This document shows positions 43,765 to 55,175 of a stretch of DNA of 64,000 nt, one piece after another (positions within the stretch are counted from its first letter, which is position 1; every line of letters begins with the position of its first letter). The stretch is from Bryopsis sp. KO-2023 (Eukaryota > Chlorophyta > Ulvophyceae > Bryopsidales > Bryopsidaceae): assembly GCA_030272585.1 (NCBI GenBank), contig BSYQ01000013.1:372001-436000 (forward strand). The letters are read 5' to 3'. The notes under the pieces were generated by a model. That model did not search any database and was not told the origin of the DNA. It was given only the letters and a program-made list of their open reading frames with translations. The translations under genes were made by a program, and so were the position numbers.

Positions 43765-45449
43765 TTCCGTTTATTTTTTAATTTTATTTTTTTTTGGATC
43801 TTTATCTCCTTTTTTCTTTTTCTTTTTTTTTTTTTAATCCAGGGGATAAAGAGTGGGGGGCAAAAAAAGAGGGAGAGAGAGACCAGTTTTGAAAAACTTT
43901 TGAAAAATTCTGAGAATGATGATTCATTTCGTTCTTTCCTGCGTCACTTTTTTCTTTTTGTTTTCTTTGCGCATGTGTGTTTTGTGTGTGTGTGTGGCTT
44001 TTTCTTAAACGAGTCCTGTTCTTGGGTCTAGAAAAGTTTGTACTTTTTTTGAGGGGGAGAGGTAAAAATGTTTGAAACTTCGAAACAGTGAGTGTCGCTT
44101 GTAATGATAAAATGCATGTGGAGGGAAAATTGTGCGACGTGTCTGTATTTTTGCTTTGAAGGGGGGGAGTGTAGTTGGGACACACACAACATTTCCACAT
44201 TTCTAGTATCTGAATGAATGCATGTTGTGGAAAGGAGCAATTCAGTTGGGTAGTTGCTGGTAGTTTGTGCAACAGCCAGCAAACTGTTGGCTGTTGGTGG
44301 TTTGAACCAACCAAACGACCGGTCTTCTCCGGTCCGTAGAGGGGCTGTACTTTTTACTGTAAAAATGTGAATTCAACTCATGGTTATTTATTTATTTAGT
44401 TTGGTTTTGAAGAATACTTGCGGCCAACAAGGGACATATCTACAATCAATCAATAATTACAACCCACAGCAAAAGAGAGCCATCACAGAGCATAAATATT
44501 AGCTTGTATAATCAGTTCAGTCGAGTTTTTGAAAAAGAACACAATCGAATATTGGGCAACATGAGTCTGTGTCATCCTTCGCTCAGTTTCTTTTCGCCCT
44601 CTTTTTCTTTCTTTTTTCCTCGGGTTTTGCCAAAGCATTTGGCCCTCACTTTCCTACACCCCTTTAAACAGCGCAGCCCCAACCGATATACCCAACCCCT
44701 GCCAACGCTTGATGTCCTCCTCAGGGCTCTTTCACACAGATATAAAAAAACAATGACACAGCAGAAATTTTTAGGGTATGATGATCATGCTGATGCTCGA
44801 GGCACCATCTGGAGCAATCCGCATTTACTTGATCATTCAAGCAGCAACACGTAACCTGGGTATCGACTCCTTGATCATTCACCAATATCCCATTCGGCAC
44901 TTCCTACCAGTTTTCGGGGGCATTTTTCCCAAATGGAATTTGCCTGATGTTGTAACTTGTCTTCCAGCCACCTGCTCTCAATTCCTCAGCACCAATGGAC
45001 AACTTTCCGTGTTTTTTCTTTGGTTTTCCATGATTAGGAAAATTTGGGAGAGACAACACGCAATATGTCCTCCAATGGAGTTGTGGGTAGCACACCACAG
45101 TGCTCGTTTGGAAAATGTTGCTTCCTTTCCCCCCTTTTTCTTCACAAGATCTACAGTTTACAATTTTCGCACAGGAACTGGCTACACCCCACTCAAAAAA
45201 GCAGACACACACACACAGACTACTGGAAAAATCTCACCCCATTTTGTTCCCAATATTCACCCACCCCCAAAACCAATCGAGAGCTGACATCAGTTTCGTT
45301 GCAGAAAACCACCACGTTAATGAATCTACATATATCGAAGCAATTCTAGAAATCATACATGCATTGTCTGTTGACCACCGCAGCCCATCTAAATATCACA
45401 GAAAGAAAAGACAAAGCGGCTGGAAGGAGCGAAGATGCCGAAAGACGAA
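43765..45449. other. no gene recognised; 3' flanks of two convergent genes
   Basis: Downstream of the 513-residue gene (+) and of the PITHD1 gene (-). It holds a MITE relative (44227-44378), a retroposon tail motif (44442-44463) and AC-rich runs. Open frames near 44780-45290 have no support. Confidence 0.5.
44227..44378. mobile_element. diverged, truncated relative of the 4091-4309 MITE
   Basis: It shares GAGCAATTCAGTTGGG with AGTTGCTG..AGTTTGTGC, and the right end CTTTTTACTGTAAAAATGTG followed by AATTCAAC. The left terminal repeat is missing, so it is a decayed copy. Confidence 0.65.
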
Positions 45450-47203
45450 TCACATGCCCATTCGGCTGATGTTTCCTTGTTCAGACCCAGGCACTTTGTG
45501 ATCTTTCGGCAAGGCCCTGGCTTCGTAAACCGCTTCGACAGCCTCCCGATTTCTTTCGGAAAATTCCCCTTTCAATCCTACGAAGAACACTTCCGAAGAA
45601 TCCCCACCAAAATTCTCGGAGAAGTGCAAAGTCAGAGAATACACTCCCTTGAATTTGAAAACCTGCATGGGGTACTCCAGCACTCCTCTGTCAGGGAAAA
45701 ACGCACACCACACACACACAAATGTTTAACACCACAATATTATGTTTCCGGCAATTCTGACAAATTGTTGAGCTAGGTTTCCAATAGCTTTGCAAGGTGC
45801 CAAATTAAGTCCAAATAGGTGAATTTCCTCAACCCCTGCCAGCTACACCCTGAATCGTGCTTTTCTGTTTTAGTTATTGGAATCGTTCACTTTAAAGGGG
45901 AAAAAAACAACAACACATGCACACGCACGCACACGCAAAACAATACTTCAAAATGAATGTGGTATGGGAGCAGGGCAAAGGAAAGAGAAAAAACAAACTA
46001 CATAGAACAGTGACATCGGTGAATCTAGAAACATACCTAAAAAAGAAAAATCATATTTAGACAGCAACACAAATCTGGGGAACTCCAACGAAAAAGAAAG
46101 AAGATATGATATGATTTTTTCAATGTTTTGTTTTTCAAGTATTATATCCTTTCTTTCTGTTGTTTTTTTCTTTTCAAGGTTGGACTGGGGTTTTTAACTG
46201 AATCGTATTTAGTGTAGGTCTTTTGGTAGTGTTACCCCAGTAATAGTGCAGGCCACACTGATTCATGGAAAACCAAAACGTCACCTAGAAGTGTAGATTT
46301 CGGAAATAGTGCGGCCCACAATATTTAAGCTTCCCCCATCCACATCCAAACATACCAAAAAACCCCTCCCAACTCAAATCCTTCTTTCTGCTCCATCTTT
46401 CTACATGCCCAGGAATTGACCGGAAAAAACTCTGAATTGTCATTAGTGATTTTTGACCCCACTGCTGAACTCCACCTGAAGTCCTCTTGCAAACTCCACT
46501 CTTGCAAAGGAGCGGTTTCTTCCATCGACCCGAAATCTAGATCATCCCGGTTGATGTATGCTCGAACCTTGGACGGGGACGTCCCATCGGGGCCCCCAAT
46601 GATGCAAAAAGCTTTCAAGGTCACCGAACCAGTGAAGGGGATATGCAGCAGAAGCTCCGGATCGTCTTCGTTACTTTTCAAGGAGCCCCCGCTGAAATCC
46701 GTTCGCTGGGACCAGGGTTTGAAAACTTTTTGGCAGCATCCTTCCTACATAAGGTCCAAAACAAAAAATCATGTCTTATTATGATTCTGTCCTCGTTTTA
46801 TGGGTGGTTAGTGAGTAGCACTTATCAACCTGGCCACTCAGGTTAGGGAAAGCATCAAAAGAAAACAAAAAGAAAAGAAAAAAGAAAGTATCAGAAGGGA
46901 AAGCCAACATTCCGCTTGCAGGATTCCTGCACACCCACCCCACGAAAAATACCACCACTCTAATTCCAAATAATCATCAGAGCAAAAATTTCCAACCTGA
47001 TTGGATGGTTTATCCTCCTTCGAAAAAGTAGGACACAAGGGTGTCACTCATGCACAAACCACCACCAAATTTTGTCCAGTCACCTCGAGCTCGTTCAAAC
47101 AAACGACGTGCGGCAAATCCACATGCTTGTACAGCGAGTACGCGGCACCGCAATCCGCCTCCCCGCAATCGTGGTCGTGATTGCACTGGCCATGCGAACC
47201 CAT
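45450..47203 (-). CDS. PITHD1: PITH-domain protein (PITHD1 homologue)
   Basis: Three minus-strand exons (47203-47084, 46744-46476 and 45687-45450) give 208 residues, against about 211 in animals. The N-terminus is His/Cys-rich (GSHGQCNHDHDCGEADCG), as in the family. The PITH beta-sandwich follows: YSLYKHVDLPHVVCLNE, VFKPWSQRTDF, LLLHIPFTGSVTLKAF, IIGGPDGTSPSKVR, GVLEYPMQVFKF, LTLHFSENFGGD, VFFVGLKGEF and YEARALPKDHKV. The PITH domain is known as the proteasome-interacting module of TXNL1; in PITHD1 it stands alone without thioredoxin. Phases 0 and 2 match at both introns. Cytosolic location is expected because no targeting signal is seen. Confidence 0.93.
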
Positions 47204-47432
47204 TCTGACTTCCCAATCCAGCCAATCGAATGAGGGATTCGGTACAAAAGTGCCTCGGGAGCTGGGGGGAAGCTGAGGTGTGCATGACAGTGTGTATCTT
47301 CTCGAATCTTGTCATACATCCCAACTGCCTGTTCCATTTTTCTTGGTGTGGACTGTCGCCTTGGATCAGGTGGGTGGAACGCAGCCGCGTTCGCATGTTC
47401 TTAAGCAATACGTCCAACCTTTCATAATTTCC

Positions 47433-47839
47433 CACTGCTGTCCAGCAGTGTATTTTTGTTCAATTTCACTGGCCCCAAAGTGGCCCTAAATTTGGCCGTT
47501 TCATCCAGTTGTGGCCCTTTTGTGGCCCCAATTTGTCCGGAAAAAAATAGAATGTGGCCCCAACTTCAAAAACACAAATTACAAGGCTTGGTGTTTATAT
47601 AGCATTTACTCAATGTTGTTGATTTTAATTTTTGTGGAAACTCGATTGATTTCTTGGATGTGGCCCAGGCCTTACAAACTTCGGGGGAATGTGGCCCTTT
47701 TGTGGCCCCAAATTCATCTTCTATTAAAACGTTTTGGCCCTTTTGTGGCCCCAAAATTTGCCATTCTGATTTTTTTGGGGGCCAAAATGGGCCAAAAGGG
47801 CCACAATGGGCCACAAAAATATACACTGCAGTGACAGTG
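47433..47839. mobile_element. 407-bp non-autonomous CACTA-type transposon
   Basis: The ends are CACTGCTGTCCAGCAGTGTA and, inverted, CACTGTCACTGCAGTGTATA, each followed by TTTTTGT. A 3-bp duplication TCC flanks the element at 47430-47432 and 47840-47842. The interior carries many copies of TGGCCCTTTTGTGGCCCC in both orientations, typical of CACTA subterminal repeats. A CACT(G/A) end, a 3-bp duplication and subterminal repeats together identify the EnSpm/CACTA superfamily. No transposase is encoded. Confidence 0.85.
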
Positions 47840-48184
47840 TCCAGCACTTTGTATCACTGTGTTTTTGGATTGAGATGCGACCGCGACCCACCTCAATAAC
47901 GATGGTACAGCCGCGTTTCCAATAGGTTTGAGGGGAACAAAAAGATACAAACCCATGTGCTTCTGGCTGTATGGATTGTGGGCAGAGCCGCACATCCAAC
48001 CAACCAAAAATATTACAAGACATGCCAGGCCCGTAAGATCGGAGGTAAACACAAGCAATCACAATAAAAAACCCATTGTGTTTTTCTTTGTGAAGAGCGT
48101 GTTTTGTTACATGGACTCCCAACCGCATCGCAAAAGAAAAGAAGGTACACGAAACTAGGATTCTGAGGTCGAGCAACAAGGTCG

Positions 48185-48586
48185 TCACCCCTGACGACTT
48201 GCGACGCCAGCTTCGTGCAGCTTTTCCGTTTTGGCGATATCACTTTTCAACTGATATTTTATAGCCAACGCCTCGCCGAGCACGGTGGCCATCCCTATTT
48301 CCTTTTCCTCCGCCCGCAAGCGACTCGCACCGAACTCATCCTCAAGCTGGTGGTAGCTCGACAGAGCATCGTCCAGTTCCTGTTTCGCGAAACGAAGGTA
48401 CCGAAGCAGATACTCCCTTTTCGACCCTCTCGCCGCGGCGTCCGTTTCCAAGTAGGCTTGTTCAGCCGACATGGATACGTATTGGACGCCTTCTACCGCC
48501 CGCTCCAATGACGCTTTGACGTCTTTCAGCGGTCCCGACGTGCTCTTCGCCAGCGTAGAAAAGCTTTTGCGGGTGAATCGCAGCAT
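48185..48586 (-). CDS. small helical protein, probably mitochondrial, unrecognised
   Basis: A single-exon frame. From the Met at 48586 it encodes 133 residues; the frame is open 52 codons further upstream. The chosen start gives MLRFTRKSFSTLAKSTSG, a good amphipathic mitochondrial presequence. The rest is charged and predicted helical or coiled coil (QAYLETDAAARGSKREYLLR, FAKQELDDALSSYHQLEDEF). No cysteines or catalytic motifs are visible. The higher GC content than the surroundings and the coherent codon use support a real gene. I do not recognise the family. Confidence 0.6.
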   Translation of the reverse strand: MLRFTRKSFSTLAKSTSGPLKDVKASLERAVEGVQYVSMSAEQAYLETDAAARGSKREYLLRYLRFAKQELDDALSSYHQLEDEFGASRLRAEEKEIGMATVLGEALAIKYQLKSDIAKTEKLHEAGVASRQG

Positions 48587-48742
48587 TGCCCCAGGACTGA
48601 CACCTCGACTAGTTCGACGACCTCCCTGGGCTATTGAAAAGGAGCGCACGCGCGCTGCTGGCGGCTTCTCCACCCAGACGCCAAACGTGACTGCATGAAC
48701 ACGTATTACGTGCTCCTGATTCACCAAAAGATTTACACGCAC

Positions 48743-49756
48743 CCACCCGCCCGTACACAGGACGGAAAATCTGCAAACAAACAGCGAATTACAATCTGCG
48801 CTGCCAGCCTTTTTGCGATCCTGCCAGTTTCGATGGAGGGTTCAAAATCGGTCCTGAAGTCTCATCAATTGCGCACGTCAGAAAAAAGAATCGAGTGGTG
48901 CATCAGCCGCCGTTCACTTGGATCCACGACACCAGTCGAGTCAAACTGCGCCTTTGGGCTCCTTTGGTTGATCGATGACGTTCTGGTGCGTGGAGCCTCA
49001 CAGGACTTGTGGGTGAGTTGGATGGCTGCGTCGTGGCCATAGGAAGCGCTAAACAGCGGCTGGATCGTGTGCTCTCGAACTTGCATCCCCTAGTGTGTCA
49101 TCATCACTAAATATCGAAGGAGTCGATATTTAATCTGGACAAAAAAACAGTGAAAATATCCTTTGACCAGGTGGCGAATGGTGACTGGAAAGAATCCAAA
49201 AAATACAAAGGTGTTCAGTTTTTCTTGTTTGTTCACGCACAAGAATTTAATCACCTTTTTCTTGTACATCCGTTTTCCACTTGGTGTGTGTGTCTGAATC
49301 GCATGACCTGCAATTGGCTTGTTTTTTCTCCCTTTTCCCAGGGATTTCAATCGATTTCATCACAGGTGCAAACCCTTCAGAGCACCGAACGTCTTGACCT
49401 CAGTAACGCTTTCCAAAATGTTGAGGTGATGATTTTTAATTTTTAATTTTTTGAAATTTTCGACATTTTCTTAAAGTTGGCTTGAGCAGGTTTATGAAAA
49501 GAAAAGAAACAAGGCAGCCACCCCAAAGCATGACTCTCACAGAACAAAAACATATGAAGTGGAGCAAAAAACGAAACGGCACCAAAAACATCGTGCACAT
49601 CATTGATATTTGGTATGCTGGCGAATCGAGTTGATCTAGTTATTGCAAGCAGTTGTTTTTTTATTTTTGAGGAAAAAAAACTCGCTCCCTTCCCCTCTTC
49701 CCCCCTTTTCGAACTTATGTGATTGGATTTTTGTGCGTCAGACGCACAAGCATCAG
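48743..49756. other. probable 5' exons of the plastid phosphatase gene, not resolved
   Basis: Candidate segments are 48834-49011 (ending at a good GTGAGT donor) and 49342-49425. Neither chain joins to 49757 in the required phase 1 without a further choice. The segment 49342-49364, read as GISIDFIT, does end in phase 1 but is very short. The transit peptide should lie here. Confidence 0.35.
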
Positions 49757-51810
49757 GTGCAAACATGGAGCTGGTGCGAAGCGAAGTGGTGAGGTTGCTG
49801 GTCCCCCAGCAGGTGAAAATGGCAATGACTGGACACTGGGGGTTCTATCTGCAATCAATGACAGCGTAAGGGCAGCTCAATCGACTTCCAAGTTCTGAAA
49901 AGACAAGAAACCTTCGTCACAGAAAAATATGGTTGCTCTTTGTGACCATCAGAGTTTCCTTTTTTTGTTTGTTTATTTATTATTATGAATTTTAAAAAAA
50001 GAAACTTAAAAATATTTCAACGAAAATTGATTCAACGAAAGCAATCCTTTCTGTCTGTCGAGCATTTCTCTATGTAAAAAGAAAGGTTTTAAACCTTGTG
50101 GATGAGGAGTTTTTATTTGTTCCATTTTTTACATGAGCATACATGCATTTGTACAATCCCTCATGGTTTTTTTTTCTTCTACATTCGAGTTTCTGTCTAG
50201 TTGTAAGAAACCTTGAAGCGACTTTGGTATGCTTTTGGACATGAAAAAAAGAAAAGAGAATATCTTTATGGTAGGACCGTAATATGAGGTGATGTGATTG
50301 ATTTTTTTTTTTGGGGGGGGGGATTTCAGACGAAGTATGTTGTGAGTGCGATGGTCACAGTTGCGTTATTGTTGCGGAGGGATGTTCAAGCAGCTTGGTG
50401 GGTAGATGGCTCCATCGCATCCTCCATTGCTTGCAAGGTGTTCACCATGTTCATTCACTTGGGAAAAAAAAAGAAAAACCCACAGAAAAAAAAAGGTGTT
50501 TGTCTGTCGTTCCGAAAGAATGGATATCAATAAGCGATGAAAATGCATTTTATCAAACCTGTCCGATTTTTTTGGTTTCTTTCTTTTATTGCTTTTTTTT
50601 TAATCCTAGCTTTTTTTTTTAATGAATATCCATTATCGGATTGTTTCTTCATTTTTTCTTAATCTAGTTTCGGATGGCATACTACTGTTTTTCTTTCAAA
50701 ATGTAATAATAATAATAAATCTCAGTGCCCCTCACTATCTCTGTAATTGTTGATTTTTTTTGATTTTGTTTCAGGTTTTTTAAAAAATAATTATTTACAA
50801 TAATTGTTTTTTAATTCTGCAGATTACTAAAGAATTTATTAACGAAACTCGCCCAGACGGTGCAAAAAAGAGTGACCCTGGAATGCCATCCTCACATGCG
50901 AACAGTAAGTGAACAATGCTAAAAAAAAGAGGGAGAAAGAGTGAGACCTCTTTTTCCATTGCATTCAATGCCATCGTTCATATCAAAATCTCTCAAAATA
51001 TATAAAAAATATGATGTAATATATTAAATCATATCATGCAGAAGATTTAATTATCATTAACGTTGTTGTTTTTCCATGTGTATGTATGCACAGCATTAGT
51101 CATAAACGAATGCGATCACTAAATGCAGATTTGAAAATCGTTTGAAATTTTTTTTGAGAACTTATCGTAGGTCTTGGATACCTCTCAATGTATGTCGCAT
51201 TGGACTTCCTATGTCTAAATCAGAGCAACCTCGGCTTTGTTTGGGCTGCTGTGATTGTCTTTGGGGCTGTGTTTCTGGTAAGAACCTGAACTCCAGAATC
51301 AGTTTTATTGGGTGGTAGCTTCACCCATTTTTTGGTTTTCGATTGAATTGAGTTTGAAAGTCAACAAGATTTTCCAAAAGTAATTAAATGCTCTTTTTTT
51401 AGTTCCATGTGGCGAGTCCTCTTATCTGATCGGTCCAGACTTGGCTTCGATCCATTTATAGTTCCATGCGAAAACATATACTTAAGTATACATGTTTATA
51501 TTTTGAGTTTCGTGTCATGAGTTTTATCTGATCTGTCCAGACTTGGCTTCGAGTCTTGCTGGGATTCCATACTACCCCGCAAGTGCTGGTTGGATTTCTT
51601 CTCGGAGGCTGCTTTGCCGGGTTTTGGTGGCGTGTGGGTCAAGATCTGGCCGTCCCTTTCTTTGCTACCAGCCCCACTGCTGTCGTTTGGCTCTACTCCT
51701 TCACATTTATTGCCAGCGTTGCTTTCGGATTCTGGAGTCTTGCGAGGATTGTCAGAGAGAATCATCAAATGAAAGGGAAAAGGGTGCATGCACAGGAAAC
51801 GATGCAATGA
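49757..51810 (+). CDS. LPP-epsilon-type plastid phosphatidate phosphatase (PAP2), 5' end incomplete
   Basis: Exons 49757-49812, 50330-50437, 50823-50904, 51171-51277 and 51541-51810 are phase-consistent and reach the stop. The PAP2 acid phosphatase motifs are present. Motif 1 is K(x)EFINETRP, motif 2 is DPGMPSSHANS and motif 3 is WLRVLLGFHTTPQVLVG with the catalytic His. Several hydrophobic helices surround them (VVSAMVTVALLL, FVWAAVIVFGAVFL, VVWLYSFTFIASVAF). The order and the WLR..HTTxQV form match the chloroplast LPP-epsilon group, which makes diacylglycerol from phosphatidate in the plastid inner envelope. The transit peptide exon was not resolved. The C-terminal tail is basic. Confidence 0.8.
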
Positions 51811-52206
51811 GTTTTTTTTGGGGGGGGGAGGGGAGGCTAATCTTTTTCGGATTTGTTGATGAGTGTTGGGAAGTAATGGATAGGGCCATTCTTCTTTCTT
51901 TCTTTCTTTGCTGCTTCTTTCAGTGCAGTGATTTGAGTGAAAGTGTATCCACTGGTGACTGTGGGGTTCCACTTTTGTTGAATTACATAGTTGCTATCTA
52001 TACATATCTTACATCCAGGAAAAATCTTCCTCCAGAGGAGCAAAGATCGAGCATCCCATTTGCATGAACGGGATTTGACTGGGTGACTGTCTACCACATA
52101 ACGTAACATAACGTCGTACAGATGGAAAAGGTCTTGTACGGAGAGGCGTCACAAATGCTCCTTGTGGGTTTGGTCGCAACATTCACCATTTCGGCCGCGA
52201 GACACG

Positions 52207-52527
52207 ATGTCGCAGAAAAAGGTGATCGAACGCCTGTACGTGACAATGAAACGGAGTTTCGCCGGGACTCCCAGCACGGTGGTCGATACGATGAAAACTT
52301 TGGGCTTGCGACATCGCCACCAGACGGTCGCTCAACCCAACACCGCGGAAGTGAGGGGTGCTCTTGCGAAAATCAAACACTTGGTGATCGTGGAAACGGA
52401 GGCGATGTATTCGACGAGAATACAGCAGGATGCGATCAAAAACGCATTGCGGCCGCCCATTGTGATAAAGCATTCTTCGTTGCCGACATCGGGCAATTAC
52501 GCCCCCCTCAATGAAGCGAAGGTTTGA
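52207..52527 (+). CDS. MRPL30: ribosomal protein uL30, probably mitochondrial
   Basis: A single exon of 106 residues. The L30 core is clear: LYVTMKRSFAGTPSTVVDTM, then LGLRHRHQTV, NTAEVRGALAKIKHLVIVE. In bacterial-type L30 the fold starts VTxxRSxIGxPxxxxxTxxxLGLRxxxxTV and ends xRGxIxKVxHLV. A C-terminal extension of about 45 residues is typical of mitochondrial copies. The Met at 52207 is chosen because upstream residues of the frame are non-conserved. No cleavable presequence is obvious, as in several mitochondrial L30 proteins. A plastid copy is unlikely because most plastids lack L30. Confidence 0.85.
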   Translation: MSQKKVIERLYVTMKRSFAGTPSTVVDTMKTLGLRHRHQTVAQPNTAEVRGALAKIKHLVIVETEAMYSTRIQQDAIKNALRPPIVIKHSSLPTSGNYAPLNEAKV

Positions 52528-55175
52528 GGAATGGATTTCTGGATTAAATCCGGGAGGGGCCACGTGGGGGGGGGCGCATGTGTCCATTCAAGCCAAAGGT
52601 TGACCTATTATTCAGAAAAGTCACCAGGTTGGAGGATTGATCTGGAGGAAAACATGGCGAATTTCAGAACAAATGGAGAGAACAGTTGTTCAGCTGTGGA
52701 AGCAAGGCTTTTTGCTGATCCCAGTTTCCGGTGGCGACTTGGGCTGAATTTGGCTGTGAAGAGTGTTTGCTGTCTGGATCATGCGTATGGAAGTGAAGAT
52801 AATGAATTAACTACGAGAGGCGACCATCTGTAGCTGGGTAAAAAATCATCAGGTGCTTTGAAAGAGGCCTTGATTTTCTTATGTTGAGCAGGGGGGGGGG
52901 GAAGGGGGGGCGCACGAAAGCAACACACTTTTTTAAACATTCCAATGCACTCTATGCGAGATGGTATTATTGGTGTTATTGGCATTGTGGCACATTAACA
53001 TACATAATACGTTTTTAGATTGCACATTTTTCCTTTGCTGGAGTCACAAAAAAGGTAAACCAAAAACATTGAGCAGCTTTTGTGGGTTCTCAAAATGGTA
53101 ATTGTCAATGATGTCAATAGAAACGTCCCGATACATTTAAAACCAAAACGAGAAAACTCACAGCATAAATTGCCCAACTACAAGGGTGGCTCAAGCCAGC
53201 AAGGAGATTCGAATTAACACTGACCAGGCCACAATCAAAAAATACTATTCAGTAGGACTGGTGATATCCATACCTCTTGGTTGTTAAATTTGATAGGACT
53301 GCATGGCGCTCAGCGAAGATCCAAAGATGGTCACAGCCATTGTTGCTTGTGATTAACCGCACTGCAGTAATTATGAAACACAATGTTCAATGAGGTTACA
53401 AAGGTCAACTTGGCAGTCTGATTTTCCCCATTCTTCCTTCTGCTCAGATGGTGGGCGGGCGTGGTCATGGCAGCTGGTGCTGGTGGTGCACCCCAATTCA
53501 CCTCATTTTACGTTACTCCGATCACGTGATATCTAAATACGACATTGTAGGGTCACATCAAAATCCACAAACGTGTTGCGTAAAAGACGTCATTTTGACG
53601 GGTGAGGGCAATAGTTGGTTTGTAAAAGTGAAGTAGACCAACCGCCACAACCCAACGTGGTTCGACGCGAAAACCACCACAAAAACAGCTCACACACGCA
53701 CATGAATGAATGAGAAAGAGAATGGATCTGTGGCCAAAACAGCATGGTTCTGTCAGAAACAAACACAAAACATAATGGAGCCTCACATCAGAGTGAAACC
53801 GCCCCCATCAGCGCTTTCATTTTCTACAGATATTTCACACAATCCCTCTGAGTTTGAATTTTTGACTCAAAAGAGCCACCCCCGGTTTTGATTGGCGGCT
53901 GGTGGGTTTACTGCAAGGAAACTTCAACCAACACAACGCAGAATATTCTGGGAAAAGGTCATTCCGAATATCCTACTCATTGTTGGCGCGAAACCTCAGA
54001 GTTTACAAGAGCTCTTCCCACTGGCCATCACCAAGGCCGCGATCGCAGACAGTTCACAAGGCATTAGGACCATTGTCCTCCGCGAAGACGCTGCCGCCCG
54101 AGGTTGTTTCAGTCTGTGTCTTTAAAAAACGCAGAAGTGAAACTTCAGAGGAAGGAGCCCAGTGCTTTGGATCTGTTCTCAGTAGAGTGCGTCCTGATCG
54201 CGCTTTGCCCACTGATACTTCTGGATCGCGACGCAAGTTTGTATCTGGGTAGGTTGACAGTTTCGTCTTCCTGTTTTTGTGACGAGCCAAGCCCGTCTTG
54301 ATGATCTGAAATACTCAGCGAAAACAGCAGGTCGATTTTCGGAGTTTCTGTGTTTGGCTTTGGGATATTCATATTCACAGATTTTCGGAATATATAAATA
54401 TCCCTCCCCCCCACCCCGCTGGCGCGTGAATGTATCAAAAGGAGAGTGCTCTGCCAATTGGAATGTGCCGAACTGGCGCAGGGAGTGTGGTAGCCGCCGC
54501 GGTCTGACAGAGGCGATGCGCTGTTCAACTGGTTGAGGGCTACCTTGCGTAACTGTAATCGCGACACGTCCTTCCAGTCAATTTCATGCACCGCCCCAAC
54601 GCGAACCAAACGTCGCTACACACGCTCTGGGAAGGGCGCTGCCACACCCCCGTCAATATGCGCAGGGCTAAAATGTTTTTCAACCCAAGTCTCGCCGAAA
54701 CCCCACCCGACAGCACTTTTCGGAGATCCATCCCCTCCACTCGCGTTTTTTTTTTCCAGGAACTCGTGTCCTTGGACGCCACACACCGCAACTTTCCGTT
54801 GGGTCTTGAACGCTGGGTTTCACTGCGCACTTTCACTGAGTACCGGAAGAGGAAACTGATCTCCGCGTCGAATCTGCCGGCGACTGGTCGAACGGGTGAG
54901 TGTGGCTTCGTCGAGCGACTGCGCACCCACGGGATAGATCGAGGAGGGTTCAGAGTTATTTCTGGCCAGCAAGTACTGCTTGGGGCGTAATATGGGGATG
55001 CCACCCAGTACCGTACACTGGTACACTGGTACACTGGGGGGACGCAACGCCGCCGTTTTGACTGTAGGGCTTCGTAATGCAGTTAAAACACGGGCTGGCA
55101 CGACTCTCCGGCGTGGAGCCTACCGTGGAAACGCCGTGGATTAATTATTGAGGAAATTTGGGTGTGCGCTTCAGG
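52528..55175. other. 2.6 kb without a recognised gene
   Basis: Open frames at 53892-54125 (+) and 54540-55034 (-) have no recognisable domain. A G-rich tract is at 52886-52908. Three tandem GTACACTG units lie at 55012-55037, just upstream of the RNA-binding protein gene. The part nearest 55175 probably contains that gene's promoter. Confidence 0.45.

Noticed and set aside
49350..49899. A separate small gene ending DWTLGVLSAINDS..STSKF
   Set aside because: The frame is plausible and its phase fits, but the same acceptor in another frame leads directly into the plastid phosphatase with continuous phases, so I preferred that reading.
54540..55034. 164-codon minus-strand frame overlapping a plus-strand frame
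   Set aside because: Both strands are open with no motif; probably upstream GC-rich regulatory DNA of the RNA-binding protein gene.
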